DNA of 35,948 bases. Source: Treponema sp. GTDB taxonomy: Bacteria; Spirochaetota; Spirochaetia; Treponematales; Breznakiellaceae. Positions 8,437 through 17,575 of the stretch are shown piece by piece. Under the pieces are notes generated by a model that saw nothing but the letters and a program-made list of their open reading frames with translations, made no database searches and was not told the origin of the DNA. Position 1 is the stretch's first letter, and the number at the start of each line of letters is the position of its first letter. Where the stretch lies: NCBI GenBank assembly GCA_009781635.1, contig WQXU01000025.1, positions 1 to 35,948 on the forward strand, written 5' to 3'. A program made the translations under genes and the position numbers.

Positions 8437-9638
8437 ACAACCACATCCTCATCACTGTAAAGCAGAATATCTCCGTTCTCACGGGCAGTTCGAAACCACG
8501 CAAGAAAATCCTTTGCGCACGCATCGCAATCGCGCTTTGGAACAGCGCCGAGAATTTCCATTTCCTCCCGAATCATTTTTCTGCGGCCTGCAGAAACATT
8601 GGAAAGAATTTTTTCGTAGAATTCATTTTTCCGCCCTTTTAATAAAATTGCTATTTCATTATCTGTCATTGTTTTTAATTTATTCTGAATGGGACGATCT
8701 TCTGCGCCTGTAATATCATCGAGCGTGTACAGTCTCTCTTTCAGGCTCTGGCCAATTTCAGGATCGTCTTCTTCAATTTCGTTTAAAAGCCTGTCGCCGA
8801 AGGAATAGTCTCCCTGTTTTAAAATTGCCGCCAGCGTCTGCATTCCGTCAATTTTAACATCGCCTGAGCTGCCTGCTATGTGCCTTACCTTTTCTTTTAA
8901 TGCTGCAGAAACCTGTTCAAGCACTTCAGGGGCAACTTCTCTCTGGTGCGCAATACGTTTTAATATTTCTGTCTTGCGTTCCGGCGCAGCGCTTCTTAAA
9001 ATATCCGCAGAGAGTTTCGGAGGAATTCTGGAAATTATAAGCGCTGCCGTTTGAGCGTTTTCGTCTTTTAAAAGCATTGCAAGCTGTTCTGATGAAAACT
9101 CCTCAAGAAAACCAAACAGGTTTTCTTTTGATTCAGGGATGGCTTTGTTTAGAAGCTCCTCGCCTTTTTCCGGCCCTTTGGCGGCATAAAGAATGCGGCG
9201 CGCAGCCTCGATGCCTCCCCGGGATGAGCCGTAAAAATTGCACGGCTGCCTTATAAGCCCATAACTGGAAAACAGTGAGTGAAAATCAGAAAGTATTTCA
9301 TCTTTTTCTTCGGGTTTGATTGTTTTTACAAGGGCAATTTCTTTTGATATTTCTTCTACCTGTTTTAAATCAAGCTGGGAAAGAATGCCGGCCGCCTGTT
9401 CGCTGCCAATCAATATTAGAAATTTTGCAACTCTCCGGTATTTTGACTCGGCGGATTTATGCGTTTTTGTTTTATCAGTTCCGTAAGAAGGCAGCGGTAA
9501 TTTTGTTTCTTTATAAAAGGCGGGATCTTTGCCTTGCCGGCGGACGGGAATCTTCGGCTCCTGCGCCGCTTCATTGTCAGGTTGCAGGTTCATGGTTTGT
9601 TTATACATATTTATACCGTGCCGCAGTATATTTCCCAT
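8433..9638 (-). CDS. FliG-like flagellar motor switch paralogue
   Basis: About 401 residues from ATG 9638 (other in-frame ATGs lie at 9608 and 9593; none has a good ribosome binding site). The first 65 residues are polar and unlike FliG. The FliG core follows: KYRRVAKFLILIGSEQAAGILSQL (N domain), DENAQTAALIISRIPPKLSA and TEILKRIA (middle domain, where the usual EHPQ motif is DENAQ), and the torque-type C domain MTDNEIAILLKGRKNEFYEKI ... GRRKMIREEMEILG. Spirochetes carry two FliG proteins; the divergent one with a longer N-terminus (FliG1) affects assembly at one cell pole in Borrelia, and this gene resembles that class more than the canonical rotor protein. It is co-transcribed with the M16C protease. 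Confidence 0.82.
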   Translation of the reverse strand: MGNILRHGINMYKQTMNLQPDNEAAQEPKIPVRRQGKDPAFYKETKLPLPSYGTDKTKTHKSAESKYRRVAKFLILIGSEQAAGILSQLDLKQVEEISKEIALVKTIKPEEKDEILSDFHSLFSSYGLIRQPCNFYGSSRGGIEAARRILYAAKGPEKGEELLNKAIPESKENLFGFLEEFSSEQLAMLLKDENAQTAALIISRIPPKLSADILRSAAPERKTEILKRIAHQREVAPEVLEQVSAALKEKVRHIAGSSGDVKIDGMQTLAAILKQGDYSFGDRLLNEIEEDDPEIGQSLKERLYTLDDITGAEDRPIQNKLKTMTDNEIAILLKGRKNEFYEKILSNVSAGRRKMIREEMEILGAVPKRDCDACAKDFLAWFRTARENGDILLYSDEDVVV

Positions 9639-9691
9639 ATGCAAATATTGTATTATAATAAAGTAGTAATTAATAGGTGGACAGGATAAAA

Positions 9692-10684
9692 ATGAACAAG
9701 AGGTTGACAGCTATATCTTTAATTATTCTGTTAGTGAATGTCTATTCCTGCGGAAGCAAGCAAAATTTAATAGTAGATGAAACAGATAAAAATCTTTCCG
9801 TCATAACAGTCCAGGATGAGCCTGTAATGCTTGAGCCTATAATGCCCGAGCCTGAAATCCTGGAGCCCGAAATTACCGAACCTGAAATTGTCGAGCCAAC
9901 TAGAGAAGAGCTTATTATGAGGGCATTGCATGAAGCATACCCCGATAAAATAAGACAAGTTGAATTCCGTAATGATGACTGGGCAATTCTTTTGGATAGA
10001 AGCTGGTTTTATTTTGCCGAAGGAAGGATGCTGCCGGAGCAAAGAAAAGACAATGCCGGTAATTACAGAGCCATGCAGTTCTACTTTTACCCGGCGGAAT
10101 TACCTCCATGGACGGAGCGCTCTCCGGAAGAAGTTACAAGGTTTCGAAGCTGGACACAAAGCAGAAGCCAGGGCACATTAAGACGATCATCGTATTTTCT
10201 GGATGCGCTTTGGCAGGCGGCAACCAGGGCGGAAGTGGAAAGCAGGCTTGTAAGAGTCGTTTTCTTTGGAAGACGCATAAGGGTTCACAGATCGATTCAG
10301 GATATACTGGCATCTGTTGAAACGCAGATAAGAACGCTTGGAAGATCAAATCCCCAGGTTCAGGAATGGATAAACAGTATAGGACAGGTGGAAGGGTATG
10401 GGTGGAGAAACATTGCAGATACCCAGGCCAGATCATATCATTCATACGGACTTGCCGTTGATGTCCTGCCAAGAACGCTGGGAAGAAGGCAGACTTACTG
10501 GCTTTGGACTTCGCGGCACAGGGAAGACTGGTGGAATGTTTCGTATAACGAAAGGTATCATCCTCCGGTACCTGTAATAAAAGTGTTTGAAGAACACGGT
10601 TTTGTCTGGGGCGGGAAGTGGCCCTTATTTGACACCATGCACTTTGAGTACCGCCCGGAGATACTGATATTTAACGGCTTTTAA
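9692..10684 (+). CDS. lipoprotein with M15 (D-Ala-D-Ala carboxypeptidase-like) domain
   Basis: A 330-residue protein from ATG 9692, preceded by AGGA with five bases spacing; a GTG 15 bases upstream is less likely. Residues 1-19 form a lipoprotein signal (MNKRLTAISLIILLVNVYSC, C20 lipidated). Residues 43-70 are a proline/glutamate repeat built on EPEI and similar units, a probable wall-spanning spacer. The M15 peptidase core is at 235-325, with the zinc motif SYHSYGLAVDV (H250, D257) and the third ligand H317 in MHFEYRPE; the acidic residue at 300/301 is the likely catalytic base. Peptidases of this type trim peptidoglycan peptides. It acts at the cell envelope, facing the periplasm. Divergent from the FliG-like gene and convergent with ftsH (15-base gap). 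Confidence 0.87.
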   Translation: MNKRLTAISLIILLVNVYSCGSKQNLIVDETDKNLSVITVQDEPVMLEPIMPEPEILEPEITEPEIVEPTREELIMRALHEAYPDKIRQVEFRNDDWAILLDRSWFYFAEGRMLPEQRKDNAGNYRAMQFYFYPAELPPWTERSPEEVTRFRSWTQSRSQGTLRRSSYFLDALWQAATRAEVESRLVRVVFFGRRIRVHRSIQDILASVETQIRTLGRSNPQVQEWINSIGQVEGYGWRNIADTQARSYHSYGLAVDVLPRTLGRRQTYWLWTSRHREDWWNVSYNERYHPPVPVIKVFEEHGFVWGGKWPLFDTMHFEYRPEILIFNGF

Positions 10685-10699
10685 ACAGTTAAAAGGATA

Positions 10700-12628
10700 T
10701 TATAATCCTATCAGTGTCTTGAATTCTCTTTCGTCCAGGGTTTCCTTTTCCAGTAATGCGGATGATACACTGTCGAGAATTTCGCGGCGTTCTTCCAGGA
10801 TTTTTTTTGCCTTGGCATATTCTGTTTCTATTATTCGCGCAATTTCTTCATCTACATATTGCTGAGTGCTTTCGGCATACTCGCGCTGGAAAGAAGGCTC
10901 CTGCCGTTCCTGCCCTGTCATACTCATGCCCCGCGACGTAAGCGCAACGTTGCGGAAACGCTCGCTCATTCCGTAATCTGTGATCATCTTCCGGGCAATG
11001 TCCGCCGCCTTGGTCAGATCGTTTGCCGCGCCTGTTGAATATTCGCCGGAGAGCATTTCCTCGGCAATCCGCCCGCCGAGTAAGATATCTATCCTTCCCA
11101 AAAGATCCGACTTTGTGACGGTATAACGGTCTTCAAGCGGAAGCTGCAGCGTATAGCCCAGCGCAAAACCGCGGGGAATAATCGAGATTTTCTGAACAGG
11201 GTCTGCGTTAGGTGTAAAGGCGGCAACCATGGCATGTCCCGCTTCATGGTATGCCGTCAGTTTTCGTTCTTCCTGCTTTAATACGCGCGTCTTTTTCTGC
11301 AAGCCGGCTACGGTTTTTTCGATTGCCTCGTCAAAGTCAATCTGGCTTACCATTTTCCGTCCCGCTCTAACTGCCAAAAGCGCAGCCTCGTTTACAATGT
11401 TTGCCAAATCTGCACCGGAAAAACCGGATGTTATACGCGCTACTTTTTCAAGGTCTACAGCCGGATCCAGCCTTACAGGCCTTGAATGAATTTTTAAAAT
11501 TGCTTCCCTGCCTTTCAGATCCGGCCTGTCTACAAGCACCTGACGATCGAATCTGCCGGGACGAAGAAGCGCAGGGTCAAGAACATCGGGGCGGTTTGTA
11601 GCGGCAAGAATAATAAGCCCGCTTGTGCCGTCAAAGCCGTCCATTTCTACAAGCAACTGGTTTAGAGTTTGTTCGCGCTCATCATTGCCGCCTGCTATGT
11701 TATTAATCCTGCTCTTGCCGATGGCGTCAAGTTCATCGATGAAAATAATGCACGGCGCCTTGCCTCTTGCCTGTTTGAATAAGTCCCTTACACGGGCTGC
11801 ACCGACACCGACAAACATTTCAACAAAGTCCGCTCCGCTCATGCGGAAAAAAGAAACACCGGCCTCTCCTGCGACAGCGCGGGCAAGAAGAGTTTTTCCG
11901 GTTCCCGGAGGCCCCACAAGAAGTACGCCTTTGGGAATTTTACCGCCTATCTCCTTGTACTTTTCAGGGCTCTTCAGGAAGTCAACAACTTCGACGAGTT
12001 CTTCCTTTGCTTCATCAACGCCGGCAACATCGCTGAAGCGCGTTACAATGTCACCTTCCGCCACAATGACTGCCCGGTTTTGCCCGACAGACAAAACATT
12101 GCTGCCCATATTTCCAATGCGCTTGATGACAAAACGCCAGATAAGAATAAAAAAAGCAATGGGCAAAACCCAGCTTAAAATAAAGCCAAGAACCGCGCTT
12201 CCCTCCCGCGAAACCGCGCCGTATGAAACATTATTTGCATCCAGAAACGCAATGAAATTTTCATCATAAATTGAGACTGTGCGGTATACCCTTTCCGGCT
12301 GGCCTGTATAATTTTGACGTGTAACGGCAGCTCTGGAAGAATCCCTTCTTTCGGGGTTGGTGTAACCTGTAAAATAGGAATCGGTCATTACTACCCGCTT
12401 TATTTCCCCAGAAGAAATACGCGCCTTAAATTCAGAGAAATCTATGGCCGGGTTCAACCTGTTAAGAAAGACATAGTTAAAGAGGCTTATACCGACAAAG
12501 AGAACAGCAAGATAGATAAGAAGATATTTCCAGCCCCCAAACCCCTTAAAATCCGGGAAATTGCCTCCGCCAAACGGAAACATGGGTCCGTCCTTTTTTT
12601 CATTCTTGTTATCGGGATTCTCGTTCAT
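10700..12628 (-). CDS. ftsH: ATP-dependent zinc metalloprotease FtsH
   Basis: A 642-residue membrane AAA+ protease. Two transmembrane segments (about 35-55 and 147-168) flank a periplasmic domain. The AAA module has Walker A GPPGTGKT at 239-246, Walker B with D298-E299 in [11 protein letters not shown] and the second region of homology around 340-362 ([20 protein letters not shown]). The zinc motif HEAGH is at 461-465. Length matches the family. It degrades misassembled membrane proteins and selected regulators. The ATG is preceded by AAAGAGG. The likely promoter (TATAAT on the minus strand at 12661-12666, with TGTTTT 17 bases upstream) falls inside the 47-bp repeat copy at 12663-12709, so the repeat appears to carry the ftsH promoter. 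Confidence 0.98.
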   Translation of the reverse strand: MNENPDNKNEKKDGPMFPFGGGNFPDFKGFGGWKYLLIYLAVLFVGISLFNYVFLNRLNPAIDFSEFKARISSGEIKRVVMTDSYFTGYTNPERRDSSRAAVTRQNYTGQPERVYRTVSIYDENFIAFLDANNVSYGAVSREGSAVLGFILSWVLPIAFFILIWRFVIKRIGNMGSNVLSVGQNRAVIVAEGDIVTRFSDVAGVDEAKEELVEVVDFLKSPEKYKEIGGKIPKGVLLVGPPGTGKTLLARAVAGEAGVSFFRMSGADFVEMFVGVGAARVRDLFKQARGKAPCIIFIDELDAIGKSRINNIAGGNDEREQTLNQLLVEMDGFDGTSGLIILAATNRPDVLDPALLRPGRFDRQVLVDRPDLKGREAILKIHSRPVRLDPAVDLEKVARITSGFSGADLANIVNEAALLAVRAGRKMVSQIDFDEAIEKTVAGLQKKTRVLKQEERKLTAYHEAGHAMVAAFTPNADPVQKISIIPRGFALGYTLQLPLEDRYTVTKSDLLGRIDILLGGRIAEEMLSGEYSTGAANDLTKAADIARKMITDYGMSERFRNVALTSRGMSMTGQERQEPSFQREYAESTQQYVDEEIARIIETEYAKAKKILEERREILDSVSSALLEKETLDEREFKTLIGL

Positions 12629-12882
12629 TTAAACCTCTTTGAAAAGTTCTATATAAGTATATTATATTGAAAAATGTAAAATGAAAACATACCTGTTTGG
12701 GGTATTAAATGAAGGAAATATGGCTTACATTATAAAGCTGTCCGCAAGGCGTAGGCGCAAAGCCGCGCTGGCTCTTGGCGGCTGTGATATAAATGCGGGT
12801 TTTATACCCTGTTGAACCTCCTGGTTCCACTTCAGTGGTTTGAACAACTTAATATTTTGTATATTCAAAATTAATGAAAACT
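12629..12882. other. ftsH upstream region with repeat copy A
   Basis: No gene is seen. It holds the ftsH promoter, the 47-bp repeat at 12663-12709 and further matches to the element at 15412-15511: 12728-12751 matches 15476-15499 at 21 of 24 positions. Copy A has about 45 extra bases (12752-12796) with self-complementary GCCGC / GCGGC text. Confidence 0.6.
12663..12751. repeat. direct repeat element, copy A
   Basis: Bases 12663-12709 are identical to 15412-15458 (47 of 47). After a divergent spacer, 12728-12751 resembles 15476-15499 (consensus CATTATA.A.CTGTC.GCAAGGCG). The element then ends near TTATACCCTGTT in both copies. It is intergenic, directly 5' of ftsH. Confidence 0.9.
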
Positions 12883-12908
12883 GCTCTTGTACAATGATGT
12901 ACAAGAGC
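12883..12908 (-). terminator. terminator of the repeat lipoprotein gene
   Basis: GCTCTTGTAC / GTACAAGAGC form a perfect 10-bp stem with a 6-base loop, 22 bases past the stop of the minus-strand lipoprotein gene. On that strand a T-containing tail (AGTTTTCATT) follows. Confidence 0.7.
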
Positions 12909-12930
12909 TAAGGATAATTGACTTAATTTC

Positions 12931-14589
12931 TTATTCCAATGGTGGAGGCATACTTGAGGTATTAAATGCCACTTGATAAGTTCCATTGACGATCCAACTA
13001 GGCAGCCATACTTCAAAATAATATACATTACCATAAATTACAGGTATATAGGTAAGTTTATTACCCACACCTGTACTACTGCCATAAACCATTATTCCAT
13101 TAGCATCGTATACTTTTATACCAAGATTAAAGACAGGAGGATTAAAAATAAAATGCATGCTATTATAATATGTATCTGCAGAAGCAGTAAAACTAAACCA
13201 TTGCCGTCCAGAAGAAATTATTTCACCATCAAACCAGATATCTTCAAGAAGATGATTAATATTTTCTGATGGTAATATAATGGAAGGAGGTAAATTTGAT
13301 TCTGTAAACGCTATTTGGAATTCCCCTCTTAAGCCAGGGTGAGACTCAAACACACAAATATAGTATTCATTACCAATTGTTACTAACCTTGAAAATGAAC
13401 CTGGAAACCACATAATAGATTCTAAATCGCCTGTTCTAATTCCATTGCTGTCAAAAAACTGCACATTTCCCTGATGCATTATCCCATCACTATCATTTGT
13501 ATGTATATATTGTGTATCCGATGTTGCAATAAATTTGTACCATTTAATTTCACCAACATCAACAATTTCACCATTTGTCCAGGTATTTAAAACAAGCTGT
13601 GTAACATTTTCAGTTGGCAATGTTATAGGCGGTTGTGTATTTGATGAATTGTATGCAATTCTATATGTAAAAGATCCTGTCCCCATGCTAGACCATATTT
13701 TTATATAATAAAGTTGACCGCTGACTACATTCTTTGAAAAAGAGGCAGCATAATGTATGATATTACCATTCTCAATAGAAATACCATCGTGATTATATAT
13801 TCTTATACCTAATCTATTGCCGTTTTCGTTAAAGCTTGTACAATGAAAAAATTCCATATCTGAAGCGGCAGTAAAATTATACCATTGAACCATAGTATTT
13901 GATCCGTCCGAGGTAAACTCACCATCATTCCAGGTATTGTGATTGAGTTGTATAATACCATTATCAGGCAGAGTGACTGCTGGAGGAATAGTTGAATCAT
14001 TGAAAGTAATTATAAATGTGTCATTACCATCAACCTGAGACATATTAATATAATATACTTGATCTATTATTACATCCCGTGAGGCAAAACCACCGGAATA
14101 TACATATGATATTGATTGAATAATATTATTCTCACTATCATAAACAGAAAATCCTGGATAAATTGCAGTACCGCAGTCAATGTGAATATATTGTGTTGTT
14201 GCAATCGCGGTAAAATAAAACCATTGGTTCCCTGTACCTTCTGTCCAATCGTTATAGCTTAGCGGTATAGCTCTTTCTCTTGTCTTTCCATCAGGCGCCC
14301 ACTTTGCTTTTAAAGTGACATTAGAAGTAATTATTGTGTTAAAATCCCATTCTGTACCTGTGTCTTCATTAAACCAATAGATAAAATTAAAGTCGCTTTT
14401 CTCTGGATTTTCAGGTTTGTTTGCCTTGCTTCCCTCAGTTATCGTTTGGGAAGTATTTTCAATTCCGTTATCTGCATTAAAAATTACAGTATAATTTATA
14501 GTAGCCTCGCCATTATCACCGTCTTCGCAGGCTGTTATTGAAAACCCCATAACAATAATAATGGTGACAATAATCAATAATTTTTTCAT
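12931..14589 (-). CDS. lipoprotein with four tandem repeats
   Basis: A 552-residue exported lipoprotein from ATG 14589, which has GGAGG six bases upstream; a TTG 12 bases earlier is unlikely. Residues 1-20 are the signal and C21 follows GFSITA. Residues 33-97 form one Listeria-Bacteroides (InlB B-type) repeat: YTVIFNADNG, EGSKANKPENPEK, WDFNTIITSNVTLKAKWAP. Four tandem units of about 110 residues follow (roughly 104-210, 211-325, 326-440, 441-552). Each opens with a line such as L..NTW..GE....QWY.FTA and ends with YY....G.F.IAFN.S..PP..LP. The unit resembles bacterial pre-peptidase/jelly-roll beta-sandwiches. It is a probable surface adhesin or sensor; no catalytic motif is seen. Base composition is more AT-rich than ftsH next to it, suggesting acquisition. 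Confidence 0.85.
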   Translation of the reverse strand: MKKLLIIVTIIIVMGFSITACEDGDNGEATINYTVIFNADNGIENTSQTITEGSKANKPENPEKSDFNFIYWFNEDTGTEWDFNTIITSNVTLKAKWAPDGKTRERAIPLSYNDWTEGTGNQWFYFTAIATTQYIHIDCGTAIYPGFSVYDSENNIIQSISYVYSGGFASRDVIIDQVYYINMSQVDGNDTFIITFNDSTIPPAVTLPDNGIIQLNHNTWNDGEFTSDGSNTMVQWYNFTAASDMEFFHCTSFNENGNRLGIRIYNHDGISIENGNIIHYAASFSKNVVSGQLYYIKIWSSMGTGSFTYRIAYNSSNTQPPITLPTENVTQLVLNTWTNGEIVDVGEIKWYKFIATSDTQYIHTNDSDGIMHQGNVQFFDSNGIRTGDLESIMWFPGSFSRLVTIGNEYYICVFESHPGLRGEFQIAFTESNLPPSIILPSENINHLLEDIWFDGEIISSGRQWFSFTASADTYYNSMHFIFNPPVFNLGIKVYDANGIMVYGSSTGVGNKLTYIPVIYGNVYYFEVWLPSWIVNGTYQVAFNTSSMPPPLE

Positions 14590-14619
14590 TAAACCCTCCA
14601 AAAAATATCAATTTCTACA

Positions 14620-14668
14620 ATCTAATAGCATAGTTTTTATTATATCCTATCTAATAACACAGTGTCAA
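14620..14668 (-). promoter_or_regulatory. lipoprotein promoter with paired octamers
   Basis: On the minus strand TTGACA (14668-14663) and TATAAT (14644-14639) are both perfect, with an 18-base spacer. ATCTAATA occurs twice in direct orientation (14620-14627 and 14649-14656), 29 bases apart and flanking the -10 box. This could be the operator for the divergent XRE regulator that starts 87 bases away. Confidence 0.7.
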
Positions 14669-14754
14669 GTATTTTATAGGCTTATAACATATAAAAATGG
14701 TGTTTTCAATTAATTGCAATCTAAAAATATGTAAGAAAGGAGGCTCGTAGAGAT

Positions 14755-15072
14755 TTGACAATACAAGATATTTTTATAGTAAATTTGAAAACATACCGAA
14801 AATTACGTCATATTTCACAAGCAAAATTGGCTGAATTATGCGATTCTTCTACCGGTTATATAGGAGAAATTGAGTCTGGCAAAAGATTTCCTTCTGTAAA
14901 TATGATTGAACGGATAGCAAATGCATTAAAAATAGAGTCTTGGTATCTATTTATGAATAAACCGATAAGTTCTTCAAAACCTGGTAATCCTACAGGCCTT
15001 TCTCCTACACAAAAAAATGAATTTTTGCAAATGGCAAATACAGCTCTCTCAAAAATCATTTCAAAATTTTAG
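14755..15072 (+). CDS. XRE-family helix-turn-helix regulator
   Basis: A 105-residue protein. Residues 8-62 are an HTH_3 domain: NLKTYRKLRHISQAKLAELC, STGYIGEIESGKRFPSVNMI, ERIANALKI. The remaining 40 residues are polar with a short amphipathic helix (KNEFLQMANTALSKIISKF) that may mediate dimerisation. The start is a TTG at 14755 with AAAGGAGG about 11 bases upstream, slightly long spacing. It is divergent from the repeat lipoprotein gene, so it likely controls that gene and itself, and it converges on the small peptide gene at 15104. Confidence 0.88.
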   Translation: MTIQDIFIVNLKTYRKLRHISQAKLAELCDSSTGYIGEIESGKRFPSVNMIERIANALKIESWYLFMNKPISSSKPGNPTGLSPTQKNEFLQMANTALSKIISKF

Positions 15073-15103
15073 TTTATACAATTATATTAAATGTCACTTT
15101 GTT

Positions 15104-15214
15104 TTAAGTATAAGCCAATAGAGGCCCACACGCCATACTGCTGCCTATTGCAGATAAAACATTAAAAAATGAAAAACTTATCAATATTAACAGTTTGTTT
15201 TTTTGTTTATCCAT
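15104..15214 (-). CDS. 36-residue hydrophobic peptide
   Basis: A 36-residue peptide starting MDKQKNKLLILISFSFFNVL and ending MACGPLLAYT. GGAGG (minus strand, at 15224-15220) sits five bases before the ATG, one of the best ribosome binding sites in the window. The body is one hydrophobic span followed by a cysteine and a short tail, so it could be a lipoprotein-like leader, a membrane peptide, or a signalling-peptide precursor. The same frame stays open upstream to 15478 and encodes a second membrane span (SIPLAIFFAIAAFLTYFFSV), but no start with a ribosome binding site exists there and the open frame runs into the repeat. So the peptide may instead be the end of a truncated membrane protein. 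It converges with the XRE gene, 31 bases away. Confidence 0.5.
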   Translation of the reverse strand: MDKQKNKLLILISFSFFNVLSAIGSSMACGPLLAYT

Positions 15215-15411
15215 ATGTACCTCCTTCAAAACTCTACAATTTTCATCGTTTGTTGGACGACTAGATCCCTTATTACTAATCATTACTGAAAAGAAATAAG
15301 TTAAGAAAGCTGCAATGGCAAAAAAAATGGCAAGAGGAATTGAACCCCAACCTATTGACTCTAATCGCTTATACTCAAAACCTCCAGTGCTTATTAATCT
15401 ATTATAAATTA

Positions 15412-15511
15412 TATATTGAAAAATGTAAAATGAAAACATACCTGTTTGGGGTATTAAAAATAGGAGCATTTCCTGCATTATATAACTGTCTGCAAGGCGG
15501 ATTTAATACCC
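15412..15511. repeat. direct repeat element, copy B
   Basis: Bases 15412-15458 are identical to 12663-12709. GGGTATTAAA (15449-15458) and TTTAATACCC (15502-15511) are perfect inverted repeats closing on 43 bases, giving a hairpin-like unit just downstream of the chemoreceptor stop at 15515. It may also end chemoreceptor transcription. Confidence 0.9.
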
Positions 15512-15514
15512 TGT

Positions 15515-17575
15515 TTACCCATGGTTTTTATTCATCCCCATATTTCTTACATTGCCTAAAAACGAAGCAATGCTCGCACTGGACGAACGGACTTCAGTTA
15601 CTTTCTCGGTTACTTCTGCGGATATTTCACGCAGTTTTTCCATGTCGTTATGGATTTCCGCGCTTCGTTTAAACATTGCTTCAGCGCCGGTTCTTACTTC
15701 TCCTGTCATCTTCTGTACATTTTTTAGTATAGAAAGAGTTCTGGCGCTTCCCAAAGCCTGCTCTTCTACAGCACAGTTTACTTTGGCAAAAGAAGAATCA
15801 AGTTTTTTAATCATATTAAAAATAATATTCATGGCCGATACTGTCTTTTTGGAAACATTATCTATTTGAGATATTGTCTGCTCCATTTTTTTTATTTGCG
15901 CAGAAATTGAATCTGATTCTTTACCGGACAGCTCAGCCAGTTTGCGGACTTCCCCCGCAACAACTGCAAATCCTTTTCCGGCTTCTCCTGCATGAGCCGC
16001 TTCAATTGCCGCATTCATAGCAAGTATATTTGTTTGAGCTGTAATATCAATAATAGCTTCATTTGCTTTTCGTAATGTTTCAGACTGTTCTGTTATTTTG
16101 AATAGTTCTTCGGTAAGTTTATACAGTGTTTTTTGGCCTGCTTCCGAAGATGTGCTTAGTGTTCCTGTTGTTTCATTTGTACTTTCTGCAGCAAGACGGA
16201 TTGTATTTATAAGACCTGCAAGCTGTTCAATTGCAGAAGATGATTCAATTATATATGCCGCCTGGTTTTGCACGATTTTTTCAAAGGCTTCGGATTTATG
16301 ATGTATTTCAGTTGCTGATTCCGCCGCATTTTCCACTGCCATCATCTGGGATTTAACTTTGGCATCCATAACATCGATATTTACGGAGATAGATTCAAGC
16401 GCGCCGAATGAATCTACTACAATTGTATTCAACTTTCTGCTTTCATCCTCACTTTTGGAAAGATGATTTTGCAATGAATCGATACTTGCGCGTAAACTGT
16501 CCCTGATTTTAATAAGTGCGTGCTGAATATCTCCTATTTCATCTGTTCTGTACTTGCCTATATCCACAGTAAAATCCATAAGCGCAAGTGATTCTGTAAC
16601 CTGCAGAACGCCTTTTAAAGGAACTGTAAGCATTCTATTTGTAAACAACACAGAAATAATAACAACTCCTGCCAGCATTGCAAAACTTAAAATAATTAAA
16701 CGCTGTATTAATATATTTGAATCAGTATATATTACAGATACCGGAATTGTTGATACAAGAATCCAATCAGTACGAGGTATAACAGAAGAAAAAATTATAT
16801 TATTTTGATCGATAATAAAATAATCGTCAGAACCCAATATTGAATTACGGTACTGGTTCAAATTTAATTCAGTAAAAAAGTCCTTTTCCATAATTGCATT
16901 TATATCATCATGAGTAATGAATAAACCGCTTTTATTAATTATATAAACATCTTGTTCAGGAAGTTTTATTAACGATTTAAGTACGTCTCTTAAATAATAA
17001 ACTTCAACATCATTAGCTGCTACGCCAATATCTTCTCCCTTGCTGTTATAAACATTCATGGAAAGCGTTATAACAATTTCATTTGAATCTGCATCCACGT
17101 AAGGTTCAGAAAAAACGATATTGCCGTTTGCATTTTTTGCTTCAATAAACCAGGAACGCAGTGTATTATCCCAGTTATCATCAGGAACCCAGAAATCTCC
17201 AAAAGCCGCAAAGCCATCCGGTTCATTCCATTTTCTGTTATTGGTAAAATAAATACATAAACTATTAGGAACATTTTCCATTATGTCGGCCATAAAACCC
17301 GACATTGAATCAGGGGATACTATTCCATGTTCAAAAAAATGCACGATACCTGCTGCGGTAAGCCTTATAGCGGCTTCCTGTTTATATATTTCTGAAATAA
17401 CCAAATCCCTTGAATGAGAGATATTTTCTCTTGTATTTACTTCTATTAAATTAGAAACTATATTTCTTAAGTTATAAAAGAAAATAATAGAGAACGGTAA
17501 AGTAATGAATAAAATCAATATCAACGAAACCGTGGTAAACGGTTTTGCAAAGGATGTTTTTTTTCCGGGTTTCAT
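15515..17575 (-). CDS. methyl-accepting chemotaxis protein (Cache-type chemoreceptor)
   Basis: A 686-residue transmembrane chemoreceptor. TM1 is at about 14-34 and TM2 at 291-311. Between them residues 45-285 form a dCACHE-type periplasmic ligand domain ([54 protein letters not shown]). HAMP is at about 312-365. The cytoplasmic signalling hairpin includes the conserved tip [20 protein letters not shown] followed by [13 protein letters not shown]. The Cache core D-x-N and G.F-type residues suggest an amino acid or small carboxylate ligand, but that is not determined. The ATG has AAAGGAGA five bases upstream. It signals through CheA/CheW to the flagellar motor; those genes are not in the window. 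Confidence 0.96.
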   Translation of the reverse strand: MKPGKKTSFAKPFTTVSLILILFITLPFSIIFFYNLRNIVSNLIEVNTRENISHSRDLVISEIYKQEAAIRLTAAGIVHFFEHGIVSPDSMSGFMADIMENVPNSLCIYFTNNRKWNEPDGFAAFGDFWVPDDNWDNTLRSWFIEAKNANGNIVFSEPYVDADSNEIVITLSMNVYNSKGEDIGVAANDVEVYYLRDVLKSLIKLPEQDVYIINKSGLFITHDDINAIMEKDFFTELNLNQYRNSILGSDDYFIIDQNNIIFSSVIPRTDWILVSTIPVSVIYTDSNILIQRLIILSFAMLAGVVIISVLFTNRMLTVPLKGVLQVTESLALMDFTVDIGKYRTDEIGDIQHALIKIRDSLRASIDSLQNHLSKSEDESRKLNTIVVDSFGALESISVNIDVMDAKVKSQMMAVENAAESATEIHHKSEAFEKIVQNQAAYIIESSSAIEQLAGLINTIRLAAESTNETTGTLSTSSEAGQKTLYKLTEELFKITEQSETLRKANEAIIDITAQTNILAMNAAIEAAHAGEAGKGFAVVAGEVRKLAELSGKESDSISAQIKKMEQTISQIDNVSKKTVSAMNIIFNMIKKLDSSFAKVNCAVEEQALGSARTLSILKNVQKMTGEVRTGAEAMFKRSAEIHNDMEKLREISAEVTEKVTEVRSSSASIASFLGNVRNMGMNKNHG

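Noticed and set aside
11625-12269. Long plus-strand frame of 214 residues inside ftsH
   Set aside because: Antisense shadow of a highly conserved gene; composition (Ser/Ala/Pro rich) is typical of such shadows.
15310-15352. T-arm-like text (GGGGTTCAATTCC then TTGCCA and T's) on the minus strand, resembling a tRNA 3' end
   Set aside because: No complementary acceptor 5' half within 100 bases, only four T-stem pairs, and the text also reads as an open frame.
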